A stretch of DNA of 64,000 bases from Hymenobacter sp. BT730 (lineage in GTDB: Bacteria > Bacteroidota > Bacteroidia > Cytophagales > Hymenobacteraceae). Below, piece after piece: positions 1 through 8,988 of the stretch. Under the pieces are notes generated by a model. The model worked only from the letters and a program-made list of their open reading frames with translations. It was not told the origin of the DNA and did not search any database. The first letter of the stretch is position 1. Each line of letters opens with the position of its first letter. A program made the position numbers and the translations under genes. Location of the stretch: NCBI RefSeq assembly GCF_030542105.1, contig NZ_JAUOFB010000001.1, positions 744,001 to 808,000 on the forward strand, written 5' to 3'.

Positions 1-7
1 TCCGCTG

Positions 8-859
8 CTACGCCGCGTGCTGCCGCCGATACTCACTGGGGCTGTGGCCGGTATGCTTGCGGAAGGTTTTATTGAAGTGCGACACGTTGTTAAAGCCGCT
101 GGCATAGCACACCTCCGTTACGGGCACTTCATCCAGCAGCAGCCGGCAGGCGTGGTTTACGCGGCACTCCTGCAGGAAGTCCGTTAGTGTGTGGCGGGTC
201 ATCTTTTTGAAATAGCGGCAGAAAGCCGGTACCGAGAGAAAGGCTACTTCCGCCACTTCGCGCACATCCAGCGAGGGGCGCCGGTAGTGCTGCTCCAGAT
301 ATTGATATACCCGGCTCAGGCGCTGCTGCTCCTTCCCGTGCAGGGCCTGCCCATCGTGGTCAGCATCCAGCACGGTATAATCAGGTGAGTGGGACAGTTG
401 CTGCAGCAGCTGCAATAAGGTGAGCAGGCGCATAAAAGGGGGCTCGTCCAGCAGTTGGCGCAGCATGGCACCCACCTGGGCGCGGGTAGCGCCTCCAAAT
501 GACAGGCCCTGGTGCGAGCGGGCTAACAACTCCCGCACCGCCGCCATTTCCGGCCGCAGCCAGAAGCCGTCCCCCAGAAAATCAGCCCGCATCTGCACTA
601 CAATTTCCTCAAACGCGCCTTCCTGCCCATAGCTAAAAGAGAGGTGAGGCAAATTGGGACCAATCATCACCAACTCTCCCTGCTCAAAGCGCGAAATGTG
701 CTGGCCAATATGCCGCCGCCCGCTGCCCTGTGGAATGTAGACCAACTCATATTCAGGGTGATGGTGCCAGAGTAGCCCTCCGTTCTGCACCTCGGTGTAA
801 TGTAGCAGCGTAAAGGAGCTGTCAGCCGGGGATTGAATGTTTTCAAATTGCAGTTTCAC
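8..859 (-). CDS. AraC-family transcriptional regulator
   Basis: This protein of 283 residues has the layout of an AraC/XylS regulator. An N-terminal cupin-like sensor (about residues 15-100, with a histidine-rich WHHHPEYELVYI stretch) is followed by a C-terminal double helix-turn-helix (about 185-280). The C-terminal signature is clear: VCYASGFNNVSHFNKTFRKH followed by TGHSPSEYRRQ. It should bind DNA in the cytoplasm, and its cupin probably binds a small molecule, often a sugar in Bacteroidota relatives. It is transcribed away from the rest of the window, so its targets may lie to the left of position 1 and cannot be identified here. The start is the only ATG that preserves the complete cupin. 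The family call is secure and the ligand is unknown. Confidence 0.9.
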   Translation of the reverse strand: MKLQFENIQSPADSSFTLLHYTEVQNGGLLWHHHPEYELVYIPQGSGRRHIGQHISRFEQGELVMIGPNLPHLSFSYGQEGAFEEIVVQMRADFLGDGFWLRPEMAAVRELLARSHQGLSFGGATRAQVGAMLRQLLDEPPFMRLLTLLQLLQQLSHSPDYTVLDADHDGQALHGKEQQRLSRVYQYLEQHYRRPSLDVREVAEVAFLSVPAFCRYFKKMTRHTLTDFLQECRVNHACRLLLDEVPVTEVCYASGFNNVSHFNKTFRKHTGHSPSEYRRQHAA

Positions 860-998
860 GGTGCTTTAGTGCTAAAAGGCCTGATACAATCTTCGAATTT
901 ACAGAAACAAGTCAATACAGCATCAAAAATGGTGAATAAGGTAGTGGCGGAACCTATGTAGGTACATGACCTTTGAGTATACTTTTCATCCGTGCCGA

Positions 999-1412
999 AT
1001 GAAAGCTCTCTTGAACCGCTCGTTGCTCTTGTTACTGGTTGGTTTTATGCTTACCGGCGCAGTGGAGGCGGGAGTAAGTCAGTCTGCCGGGGTTTCCCCC
1101 ACGACAACTACTTCGCTTCGGATGCGTGCCGCCCAGGTCAGCAAATACCTGGCGTATGCACTGCAGCTCAGCGCCCGGCAGCAGTTAGCTGTTCGGCGGT
1201 GCGTGTATGAAGAGTTCCGTCAGCTCGACTCGCTGGCGCAGGCGCCGGTAGCTGTGGTCCCCAACACCACGGATACCAGCAACCAACTGCGTGAGCAAAG
1301 CGAGCTGCGGATTGTGCAGCGCTACGAAACTGCCATGGCACGCATCCTGACCCCAGGTCAGTACAGTGCCTTTACCTGGCTACAGGAGCGGCAGCCCGTA
1401 GCGCGGCAATAG
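999..1412 (+). CDS. small secreted helical protein, unknown function
   Basis: The start is placed at the ATG at 999 rather than 966, because MKALLNRSLLLLLVGFML then forms a normal signal peptide at the N-terminus. The mature part is short, helical and rich in Gln and Arg. It ends in ARILTPGQYSAFTWLQERQ, which resembles the LTPEQY-type endings of the lipoproteins at 6089 and 6633 and, more loosely, Spy/CpxP-like periplasmic proteins. It has no catalytic motif. It stands alone and is followed 80 bases later by a strong terminator. The likely location is the periplasm. The function is not recognised; a stress-related or chaperone-like role would be speculation. Confidence 0.6.
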   Translation: MKALLNRSLLLLLVGFMLTGAVEAGVSQSAGVSPTTTTSLRMRAAQVSKYLAYALQLSARQQLAVRRCVYEEFRQLDSLAQAPVAVVPNTTDTSNQLREQSELRIVQRYETAMARILTPGQYSAFTWLQERQPVARQ

Positions 1413-1494
1413 TACATACATAGTAGGGTGCGGTACCATGGGTGGGGCCGTAACCTTTTCTATAGTGTGGGAGACAAGTTGGGTGGGAATCTAA

Positions 1495-1525
1495 GAACGG
1501 AGCTGGGGAGCTCCGTTCTTTTTTT
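1495..1525 (+). terminator. intrinsic terminator after the 999 gene
   Basis: A perfect 10-bp stem (GAACGGAGCT/AGCTCCGTTC) with a GGGG loop is followed by seven T residues on the + strand. It ends the transcript from 999-1412 and sits just before the convergent DinB-like gene. Confidence 0.9.
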
Positions 1526-1529
1526 GTGC

Positions 1530-1997
1530 CTACTCCTCAATAATCTGGCGCACATGGTGCTCCAGATGCACACTATAATCCTCTACCAGCCAGCCCAGCG
1601 TTACGGCGTAGCCATTCTCAAAATCGACGCGGTGCTGCAGCTTATCAGCGGGAATCCGGCTAATGATGCGCATTAACTGCCGGTTGTACAGCGTCCAGAG
1701 CTGCAGCAGCTCAGTGGCCGGTGCGTGCTCGTAAGCGCCGCACCGTACCCAATCGTCCTGGTGATACGATACCATCTGGTGAGGGGCAGGCTCGGTCTGG
1801 CAGAGCACAAACCGACGGTGGTTATTACACGCAGAGTCGATGAGGTGCCCCAGTATTTCCTTGCGCGACCATTTGCCGGGAGCCAGCGGCTGCTCCATTT
1901 CCTCCTCCGAAAAGGAACGCAGGTGGGCATTGAGGACCGACAGCATTTCCTGCAAACGGGTTACTGCTTCGTGAACAAGAACAGCGGAGGTAGTCAT
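1530..1997 (-). CDS. DinB-like (DinB_2) domain protein
   Basis: A protein of 155 residues with the four-helix DinB/YfiT-like fold. The first helices contain APGKWSRKEILGHLIDSA, including the GKWS..E..GHL..S signature of DinB_2 proteins. Histidines that could form the metal triad are visible in GHLIDSACNNHRR and near the C-terminus in SVHLEHHVRQI. Members of this superfamily are metal-binding, often thiol-dependent transferases or damage-inducible proteins; the precise reaction of this member is not known. It is transcribed alone and convergently with the 999 gene. The family assignment is good; the substrate is unassigned. Confidence 0.85.
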   Translation of the reverse strand: MTTSAVLVHEAVTRLQEMLSVLNAHLRSFSEEEMEQPLAPGKWSRKEILGHLIDSACNNHRRFVLCQTEPAPHQMVSYHQDDWVRCGAYEHAPATELLQLWTLYNRQLMRIISRIPADKLQHRVDFENGYAVTLGWLVEDYSVHLEHHVRQIIEE

Positions 1998-2224
1998 GGG
2001 CGTTACCGGGAGTCTGGCCGAAGGCGGCTCCCGGTGTGAAGGATGGGCCGAAAATTACTCAATATTCTTTGGTTGGTTCTATTCCTGGCGCTTAAAACTA
2101 CCCCAGTGGGTATTCTTCTCCTGACTAGTAGTAAAGTGGGTTCCGGTGCTGGTCTCAGGCAGGCAACTTTCTCGTTGGCTTTTCACTTACCTTAGTTGCC
2201 TCACCTCGCTTCTTTCCTGCCGGT

Positions 2225-3673
2225 ATGATTTCCGACGTTACCTCTCCGCCGACTGCTGCTCCCCAAGTGGATACGCTGCGTGCTTTGTTTGAGCAGCAGC
2301 GCCAGCACCAGCCCGTACTCCGTCGGGCTTCGGCCACGGAGCGGGGCCAGCGCCTGCGCCGATTATCGGACTGGATTATGGTCAACCGCACTGCTATTCA
2401 GGAAGCGCATTATGCGGATTTTCGCAAGCCCGCCGCCGAAACCGACCTCACCGAAATCTGGCCCACGCAGGGCGAAATCAAGCATACTTTGGCCCATTTG
2501 AAGCAGTGGATGCGGCCCCGCAAAGTAAAAACGCCGCTGTCGTTGCTGGGCACTACCTCCTGGGTACAGTATGAGCCCCGGGGCGTGTGCCTGATTATCT
2601 CGCCCTGGAATTACCCGTTCTACCTGGCTGTTGATCCGCTGATATCAGCGCTGGCAGCCGGCAACTGTTGCATCATCAAGCCTTCAGAGCTTACACCCCA
2701 CGTGGCCGCCCTGCTGCGCCGTATGGTGGAAGAGGTATTTGAGCCCAGTGAAGTAGCCGTGGTAGAAGGCGACAAAGACGTAGCTACTGCGCTGCTCCAA
2801 CTGCCCTTCGACCATATTTTCTTTACCGGTAGCCCGCAGGTAGGCAAAGTAGTGATGCGCGCCGCCGCCGAGCACCTGAGCAGCGTGACTCTGGAGCTGG
2901 GCGGCAAGTCGCCGGTGGTGGTAGATGAAACCGCTAATCTGCGCGATGCCGCTGAAAAGCTCATCTGGGGCAAGTGCGTCAACGCCGGCCAAACCTGCGT
3001 AGCGCCCGACTATGTGCTGGTGCAGGAAAAAGTGCAGCCTGCCCTGTTGGCAGAAATGCGCACCGTCATTCACCAATACTATAACCCCGCGGATGCGGGC
3101 GTACAGGAGTCGACCTCCTATGCCCGTATTGTAAATGGGCACCATTTTGCCCGGCTGGCCGGCCTATTGGAAGACGCGCAGGCCGCTGGTGCCACCATTG
3201 CCCTGGGCGGCAGCATCGACCCGGATCAGTGCTTCATTGAGCCTACCGTCCTCACGCACGTAGCCCCGGAGAGTCGCCTGATGCAGGAGGAAATCTTCGG
3301 GCCACTGCTACCGCTAGTGCCTTATACTACCCTGCAAAGTGCTGTGGAATATATTAATGCCCGCCCCAAACCGCTGGCGCAGTACATCTTTAGCCGCAGC
3401 CGGGAAAACCAGCAGTATCTGCTGGAAAACGTAACTGCCGGGGGCGCCGCCATCAACGAAACTATACTGCATCTGGCCCACGCCGAGCTGCCGTTTGGCG
3501 GGGCCGGCAACAGCGGTATCGGCAAAGCGCATGGTCACTTCGGCTTTCTGGCATTTTCCAATGAAAAAGGGGTGCTGAAGCAGCGCCTCGGCCGCACCGG
3601 CATTAAGCTGATGTACCCGCCTTACACGCCCAAAGTGCGCGGCCTGATTAATATGCTGCTGAAGTATTTATAG
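2225..3673 (+). CDS. aldehyde dehydrogenase (class 3-like)
   Basis: A full-length NAD(P)-dependent aldehyde dehydrogenase of 482 residues, which oxidises aldehydes to carboxylic acids. The SPWNYPFYL cofactor-site motif, the general-base glutamate (Glu224 in TLELGGKSP) and the catalytic cysteine (Cys258 in NAGQTCVAPDY) are all intact. The length and the C-terminus without the long class 1/2 extension fit the class 3 or coniferyl/fatty aldehyde type. The C-terminal LMYPPYTPKVRGLINMLLKYL is hydrophobic and could associate with membrane. The gene lies 139 bases before the GMC oxidoreductase on the same strand, so the two probably act in sequence: alcohol to aldehyde, then aldehyde to acid. The substrate is not determined by the sequence. 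Confidence 0.93.
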   Translation: MISDVTSPPTAAPQVDTLRALFEQQRQHQPVLRRASATERGQRLRRLSDWIMVNRTAIQEAHYADFRKPAAETDLTEIWPTQGEIKHTLAHLKQWMRPRKVKTPLSLLGTTSWVQYEPRGVCLIISPWNYPFYLAVDPLISALAAGNCCIIKPSELTPHVAALLRRMVEEVFEPSEVAVVEGDKDVATALLQLPFDHIFFTGSPQVGKVVMRAAAEHLSSVTLELGGKSPVVVDETANLRDAAEKLIWGKCVNAGQTCVAPDYVLVQEKVQPALLAEMRTVIHQYYNPADAGVQESTSYARIVNGHHFARLAGLLEDAQAAGATIALGGSIDPDQCFIEPTVLTHVAPESRLMQEEIFGPLLPLVPYTTLQSAVEYINARPKPLAQYIFSRSRENQQYLLENVTAGGAAINETILHLAHAELPFGGAGNSGIGKAHGHFGFLAFSNEKGVLKQRLGRTGIKLMYPPYTPKVRGLINMLLKYL

Positions 3674-3812
3674 AAGGAGGAATAGTAATCGGCTACTCTG
3701 ACTTCGCGCTACTCTCAAGCAAGAAAAAACGCTGCAAGCCGAGTATTTTTCGCCTAAAAGACCGATATTTTCCGATGCGCAGGTATTTAGAATGCGCCTG
3801 GCTAAAACTTGC

Positions 3813-5816
3813 ATGACCTTTTCTGATTCCCAGCGTGCTGTTCTGCGCGCCCTGGCCGATACTTTTATCCCAGCGGTACCCAACCATACCGAGCAACCGG
3901 ACTACTGGCTACGCTCCGGTGCCGAGGGCGTCGATCTGGAGAAAATAGCCGAGGTGTTGTCCGGGCAGCCAGTGGCAGCCCAGCAGGAGTTCCGTCAGTT
4001 GCTGACGTTGCTGGACACGCCCGCATTGGGCTTGACGTGGTTTGGCCCCCTGCGCCCTTTTTCCCACCTGCAGCCAGCGCAGCGGGAAAAAATGCTTCAA
4101 AGCTGGGCGCAAAGCAACGTGCCGCAGCTGCGCAAAGGCTTTCAGGCCCTGCGTAAGCTATTCACCTTTCTGTTTTATGGCGATGCGCCTGCCACTGGTC
4201 CTAACCCCGTGTGGGCGGCCATCGGCTACCCCGGCCCACAGCCGGATGATACCCCCGTGGATACCTCAAAACCCATCCGTACGCTGCAGCCCATGGCTGA
4301 TAGCACTCTGGATTGTGATGTGCTGGTGATTGGCAGCGGGGCCGGGGGCGGCGTAGTAGCCGGCGAGCTGGCTGCGGCCGGCTTTGATGTGCTGGTGGTG
4401 GAAAAAGGCCCTTATTGCCATGGCTGCGACTTCACCCAGCGGGAAGTTGATATGCTGGGCAAACTCTACGATGCCAAAGGCGCCCTGGCCACGCAAGATG
4501 GGGGCATAGCGCTGCTGGCGGGCAGCTGCCTGGGCGGGGGTACCACCGTAAACTGGGCCGGCGCCTTCCGTACCCCCGATTATATTCTGCAGGAGTGGGC
4601 CCGGGAACATCAGGTACCGCACTTTACCTCGCTGGAGTTTAAGAAAAGCCTGGATGCCGTCAGTCGGACCCTAAGTGTGAACATGGAATACACCCGCCAC
4701 AACGGCCAGAACCAGGCCCTGTGGGACGGCTCTACCCGGCTGGGGCAGGAAGTAAAGCTGATACCCCGCAATGAAAAAGGCCTCACCGATTCAGAAGGCC
4801 ACTTTCGCAGCCTCGGCTTTAGCCCCCTCGGCGACCGGCACGCCATTAAGCAGGGCACCCTTAATACGTATCTGCAACAAGCCTACCACCACGGTGCCCG
4901 CTTTCTTTGCGACACACAGGTGGAGCGCATACTGGTACACGAAGGACAGGCTGTGGGCGCCGAAGCCATGCATACCACGGCTGGCGGCCAGCAGGTGCGC
5001 ATAACAGTGCGGGCGCGCCGCGTGGTGGTAGCCGGGGGCTCTATTCAAACCCCAACCCTGCTGCTGCGCAGCGGTTTACGGCATCCTCACCTGGGGAGGC
5101 ACCTCCATCTGCATCCTACGGTGGCCGTTTCGGGCCTGTATGCCCACTCTATGGAGCCTTGGTTTGGGCCGATGATGTCGGTGGTAAATGATGGCTACAC
5201 GATGCTGAACGGGACCAACTTTGGCGCCAAGCTGGAAACTCCCCCTGCCCACCCGGGCCTGATGGCCATGGTGCTGCCCTGGCTCTCGGGGGAGCAGCAC
5301 AAGCAAATGATGCTGCAGGCGGCCCGTATGGGGCACTTCATTGTGCTGACCCGCGACCGGGACGGTGGCCGCGTGAGCCTGGATAAACACGGGACACCCT
5401 GCATCGATTATACCCTCAGTGAGTTTGACCGGGCCAATATGCTACAGGGCGTACGCGCTGCCGCCGAGATTCACGCGGCGGCCGGGGCCCAGGCCGTGTA
5501 CCTGCCGCACGGCACGTTACCTACATTGCAGGCGCAGAATGGGAAGATTCTAAATCCCGAAGTATTGGACCGACTGCCTTATCTGGGCTGGCGTGCCAAT
5601 CAATTCGGCCTCTACAGCGCCCATCAGATGAGCACCTGTCGTATGGGCGGCGACGCAGCCACCCACCCCGTGAAGCCTAACGGCGAAACCCGGGAAGTCA
5701 GAAACCTCTTTGTGGCCGATGCATCCGCATTTCCGGCCTGTAGCGGTGTAAATCCGATGCTAACCATTATGGCCCTAGCACATTTCACGGCGCAGCAGCT
5801 GAAAAACGGAGGCTAA
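3813..5816 (+). CDS. GMC-family FAD oxidoreductase (fatty-alcohol-oxidase-like)
   Basis: A flavoprotein of 667 residues. Residues 1-150 form a helical N-terminal domain like those of long-chain alcohol oxidases and gluconate 2-dehydrogenase subunit 3. The GMC FAD domain begins at about residue 167, with the dinucleotide motif VIGSGAGGGVVAGEL. A C-terminal GMC domain carries YSAHQMSTCRMGGD (about 600), containing the conserved histidine, and SGVNPMLTIMALAHF, containing the second active-site region. No signal peptide is visible, so it is probably cytoplasmic. The start at 3813 (MTFSDSQ) is preferred; an in-frame ATG at 3792 would add seven residues. With the upstream aldehyde dehydrogenase it probably oxidises a primary alcohol. 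The alcohol is not identifiable from sequence. Confidence 0.88.
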   Translation: MTFSDSQRAVLRALADTFIPAVPNHTEQPDYWLRSGAEGVDLEKIAEVLSGQPVAAQQEFRQLLTLLDTPALGLTWFGPLRPFSHLQPAQREKMLQSWAQSNVPQLRKGFQALRKLFTFLFYGDAPATGPNPVWAAIGYPGPQPDDTPVDTSKPIRTLQPMADSTLDCDVLVIGSGAGGGVVAGELAAAGFDVLVVEKGPYCHGCDFTQREVDMLGKLYDAKGALATQDGGIALLAGSCLGGGTTVNWAGAFRTPDYILQEWAREHQVPHFTSLEFKKSLDAVSRTLSVNMEYTRHNGQNQALWDGSTRLGQEVKLIPRNEKGLTDSEGHFRSLGFSPLGDRHAIKQGTLNTYLQQAYHHGARFLCDTQVERILVHEGQAVGAEAMHTTAGGQQVRITVRARRVVVAGGSIQTPTLLLRSGLRHPHLGRHLHLHPTVAVSGLYAHSMEPWFGPMMSVVNDGYTMLNGTNFGAKLETPPAHPGLMAMVLPWLSGEQHKQMMLQAARMGHFIVLTRDRDGGRVSLDKHGTPCIDYTLSEFDRANMLQGVRAAAEIHAAAGAQAVYLPHGTLPTLQAQNGKILNPEVLDRLPYLGWRANQFGLYSAHQMSTCRMGGDAATHPVKPNGETREVRNLFVADASAFPACSGVNPMLTIMALAHFTAQQLKNGG

Positions 5817-6088
5817 GCTCTACAGCTACCGGATTGTGCTGGAATAGGAAGAAGCGTTGTGGTACGCCGGCGAAACTACTATGCTGTTGAGTATAGGAGG
5901 TAGAAGAAGCTATTAGGACCTGCGGCAGCTGGGCTTCTGAGCTTCAGTCTGAGCAGGAATTGCTCAGGGTGTGGTGAGCTGCAAGGATTTAATACGGCAG
6001 AGCTATTGTATTATTCCGGAAGGTTTGGTAACTATTGCATTCAGGAAAGATAGAATCTGCCTGCATCCGCCTCTCTACTACCTTCTCT

Positions 6089-6535
6089 ATGAAATCAATC
6101 TTTACTTCTGCTACCTGCGGGCTGCTGTTGCTGGCCATGCTTTCCTCAGGCTGCGTGCGTTTCAGTATTTATCTGCCGGATAGTGCCTTTGAGGCCGTAA
6201 AGCCCGAAGAAAAGCCGGCAGAGCCCAAGAGCCCGGCGCGCGACCTGACTAATGCCATGACGGAAGAGCTGAAGCTGGAGCCGGAGCAGCAGGGGCGCAT
6301 CCAGGAGATTCTGCATAGCACCCTGCAAAAAGCCCGGGCAGCCCGCACTCTCTACGCCGATAATCCCGTGGCCATGAACACGGCTATGCGGCACATCAAT
6401 GCCGACTCTGAGCGGCAACTGCGGCAGGCCCTTTCCCTGGCGCAATACCAGCAGTACATGGTAGGGCGGCAACGGCTGCAGGCCCGCATGCAGGCCAAAG
6501 CGTCGCCTGCTCCGGCGGCGCCGGTAACGCAGTAG
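6089..6535 (+). CDS. small lipoprotein, paralog of the 6633 gene
   Basis: The ATG at 6089 gives a 148-residue protein with a lipoprotein signal (LLLLAMLSSGC, cleaved before the cysteine), so it should be lipid-anchored in the envelope. After a Pro/Lys/Glu-rich linker comes a helical domain beginning ARDLTNAMTEELKLEPEQQ and ending AQYQQYMVGRQRLQARMQAK. The next gene encodes the same domain with the same lipoprotein layout, so the pair looks like a tandem duplication. The domain resembles Spy/CpxP-type helical proteins in composition only. It has no enzymatic motifs, and the function is unknown. Confidence 0.75.
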   Translation: MKSIFTSATCGLLLLAMLSSGCVRFSIYLPDSAFEAVKPEEKPAEPKSPARDLTNAMTEELKLEPEQQGRIQEILHSTLQKARAARTLYADNPVAMNTAMRHINADSERQLRQALSLAQYQQYMVGRQRLQARMQAKASPAPAAPVTQ

Positions 6536-6632
6536 CAGCAAGGCTGGGCACGGGCCGGCCACAAAAGACACGCCAGGAGTAAGCCTTTGGCGCGAATTTC
6601 GCGTATGCAGGGGCGCACGCTTATTCTTTCCC

Positions 6633-7067
6633 ATGTCTGCCGCCCGTTTTTTGCTCTTGCTGGCCGTTTGCGCCCCACTTGTGTTTAGTAGCTGTGCCCG
6701 CCGCAACCGGGCCGAAACGCCTGCGAAAGCCGAAGCGGCTGTGGAGCCGGCGCGTCCGGCGGCCCCTATAGCCCGCACCGCTGCCCGTGACCTGGCTTCG
6801 GTAATGGGGGAGGAGCTCCAGCTAAGCAACGAGCAGCAGGCGCAGGTGCGGGTGCTATTGAAATCCACAGTGCAGCAGGTAAATGCGGCCCGTGCCCAGT
6901 ACCCCAACGACCGCGCCGCGCTGACTACGGAGCTCAAGCGCATCAATGCCGAGTCGGAAACCCAGCTGAAGCAGTTGTTTACGCCGGAGCAATACAAGCA
7001 GTATCAGCTGAAAAAGCGCGATATACAGGCCAAAATGCAAGCCCGCAAGGCTGGCGCCGAGAAATAG
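6633..7067 (+). CDS. small lipoprotein, paralog of the 6089 gene
   Basis: A 144-residue protein with a lipobox (APLVFSSC), an Ala/Pro/Glu-rich linker, and a helical domain starting ARDLASVMGEELQLSNEQQ and ending EQYKQYQLKKRDIQAKMQAR. Throughout the domain it matches the product of the 6089 gene, including the RINAESETQLKQLF segment against HINADSERQLRQAL. It follows that gene after 97 bases and may be cotranscribed with it. It is predicted to be an envelope lipoprotein of unknown role. The similarity to the paralog is direct; any chaperone or stress function is only a guess. Confidence 0.78.
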   Translation: MSAARFLLLLAVCAPLVFSSCARRNRAETPAKAEAAVEPARPAAPIARTAARDLASVMGEELQLSNEQQAQVRVLLKSTVQQVNAARAQYPNDRAALTTELKRINAESETQLKQLFTPEQYKQYQLKKRDIQAKMQARKAGAEK

Positions 7068-7141
7068 CCTGAGCCATCGGTAAACCTAAGCCGAAAGCCT
7101 GCGTTTGCGGAAGCTAGTCGCCCAGAAGCGGCTTCCTGCTT

Positions 7142-8248
7142 ATGCGCTTTCAATCCTATACCCTTCATTTCAACCCGCGCCTAAGCTTGAATGAGGCCGG
7201 TAAACACGTGCGCGACGGCCTCTCTACTGCCCTGCGTACCGGCGACAACCTGTGGCTGAGCTGCGACGAGCGCACTACCATTGAGCGCCTACGCCGGGTA
7301 GGTGCCCATGAATTTGCCGGGCACACATCATTTAAGCTGGCAGACTTGCTGGACCTGCCTTCTGATGCGGAAGAGGAAATTGATATTGAAGGCATGGGCG
7401 AGGCCAATCATTACCTCTGGATTGTAGGCTCTCATAGCCTAAAGCGCAAGCAACCCGACCCCAACCATCCGGATGTAGCCAAGCAGCTGGAAAAGCTGGC
7501 CAAAGTAAAGCAGGAGCCCAACCGCAATCTGTTGGCCCGCATTCCGCTGCTGCTCAACTCCCAAACCGGGGACTATGAGTTGCACCGCGAGGCCCCGCAC
7601 CCCACCAAGACCGGCCATACGCTGCGGGCTGCTCAGCTACATGGCTCTGATACCTCCAATGAGTTGCTTGACTTGTTGGCGGATGATCCGCACCTAAAGC
7701 ACTTTCTCAAAATTCCGGGTAAGGATAATGGGCTGGATATTGAAGGCTTTGCGGCAGCCCCGGACGGGCGCTTATTTGTGGGGCTTCGCGGACCGGTGCT
7801 ACGGGGGTGGGCCATTGTGCTGGAGTTGCTGCCGGAAGAAGACAAGCACGGCCGCCTGCGCCTGCGCAAGCAGGAAGGAGCCACGGAAAAGTTCTACAAA
7901 AAGCACTTTCTGGATCTGAAGGGCATGGGTTTACGGGAGCTCCGCCAGACGGGCAACGATATACTGCTGCTGGCCGGTCCCACCATGGACCTGGATGGTA
8001 CCATTGCCGTGTTTCGGTGGCGCGATGCGCTGCACTGCCCCACCGATGGCTTTATTGATGAAGACCATTTGACGCGCCTTTTTGATGTGCCCCACGGTAC
8101 GGGCACCACTGCCGGCCAGGACCGCGCCGAAGGCATGGCCCTGCTCGATGAAGAGCACATTCTACTGGTGTTCGACAGCCCGACGGATGCGCGCAAACCG
8201 GCGCCTCACCAAGTGCTGGCATCAGCCTGCCGGTTAGCTAAAGGATAG
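7142..8248 (+). CDS. DUF3616 domain-containing protein
   Basis: A 368-residue soluble protein without a signal peptide, recognised as the DUF3616 family by its SLNEAGKHVRDGLSTALRTG beginning and by repeated beta-rich segments such as GLDIEGFAAAPDGRLFVGLRGPV and AEGMALLDEEHILLVFDSP. The IEG.A..PDGR..VGLR type of repeat resembles beta-propeller proteins of the esterase-like phytase group. No catalytic role has been established for the family as far as I know. It is likely cytoplasmic and transcribed with the preceding small genes or alone. Family confidence is good; function is unknown. Confidence 0.8.
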   Translation: MRFQSYTLHFNPRLSLNEAGKHVRDGLSTALRTGDNLWLSCDERTTIERLRRVGAHEFAGHTSFKLADLLDLPSDAEEEIDIEGMGEANHYLWIVGSHSLKRKQPDPNHPDVAKQLEKLAKVKQEPNRNLLARIPLLLNSQTGDYELHREAPHPTKTGHTLRAAQLHGSDTSNELLDLLADDPHLKHFLKIPGKDNGLDIEGFAAAPDGRLFVGLRGPVLRGWAIVLELLPEEDKHGRLRLRKQEGATEKFYKKHFLDLKGMGLRELRQTGNDILLLAGPTMDLDGTIAVFRWRDALHCPTDGFIDEDHLTRLFDVPHGTGTTAGQDRAEGMALLDEEHILLVFDSPTDARKPAPHQVLASACRLAKG

Positions 8249-8359
8249 GGCCTTCCCGTATTATTAAGAGTTCTTTGCTGATCAAATCTCCGGAAGTAGA
8301 AGGGCCCAGCGCTATGCCGGTGCCAGCAAAATGACTTGTAATCCTTTCCTTTGCCGTCT

Positions 8360-8887
8360 ATGACTTCCTCTTCTGCGCTGGTGCGCACCCCCGAAACCAC
8401 CCACCGCGTCTATTTTCAGGACTGCGACATGCTGGGCCACCTCAACAATGCTCGTTTTCTCGACTACTTCCTGAATGCCCGTGAGGAGCAGGTAGCCCAG
8501 CATTATGCCCTGAACATGGGCCAGCTGGCGCGGGAGCAAAATGCCAGCTGGGTTATTACCAAGCATCATCTGAGCTACCTGCGGCCGGCTCGCCAAGGCG
8601 AAATTGTGCGCATTCGTACCCAGCTCATCCACTTCGATAACTCTAATCTGGTGGTGGAAATGCAGATGCTGAATGAGGATGGCCAGAAGCTAAAAGCGGT
8701 ACTGTGGTCGGAAATGACGTTTGTGAAAGTAGATTCTGGTGTGCGTACCGACCATTCTGACGAGCTGATGGAAATGCTGGAGCAGCTGGATGTGGAAGGC
8801 ATTGACTACGACCCCGACGGATTTGATGACCGGGTACGCAGCTTGCGCAAAGAGCTAAAGCGTGCCCGTTCCGGCGAATCGGAATAG
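8360..8887 (+). CDS. acyl-CoA thioesterase (hotdog fold, 4HBT-like)
   Basis: A 175-residue single-hotdog thioesterase. The N-terminal YFQDCDMLGHLNNARFLDYF is the 4-hydroxybenzoyl-CoA-thioesterase-like signature (D-x-x-G-H-x-N), where the aspartate is the usual catalytic residue. The next segment, ISYL-like HHLSYLRPARQGEIVRIRTQL, is also typical. It should hydrolyse acyl-CoA or acyl-ACP thioesters in the cytoplasm. The ATG at 8360 is chosen over an upstream in-frame TTG at 8351. A terminator follows at 8917. The C-terminal 50 residues are acidic and then basic and extend beyond the minimal domain. The acyl preference is unknown. Confidence 0.85.
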   Translation: MTSSSALVRTPETTHRVYFQDCDMLGHLNNARFLDYFLNAREEQVAQHYALNMGQLAREQNASWVITKHHLSYLRPARQGEIVRIRTQLIHFDNSNLVVEMQMLNEDGQKLKAVLWSEMTFVKVDSGVRTDHSDELMEMLEQLDVEGIDYDPDGFDDRVRSLRKELKRARSGESE

Positions 8888-8916
8888 AGAACCCCAATCC
8901 TGGGTTTGCGTTAAAG

Positions 8917-8952
8917 AAAAGCCGGAACTACCGTGAGTAGTGCCGGCTTTTT
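8917..8952 (+). terminator. intrinsic terminator after the thioesterase gene
   Basis: An 11-bp stem (GCCGGAACTAC/GTAGTGCCGGC, one mismatch) with a five-base loop is followed by TTTTT. A matching A-run on the 5' side makes it potentially bidirectional. Confidence 0.85.
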
Positions 8953-8988
8953 GTTCTCTATTTCTTCTAAAACCAAACCTGATCTGCT

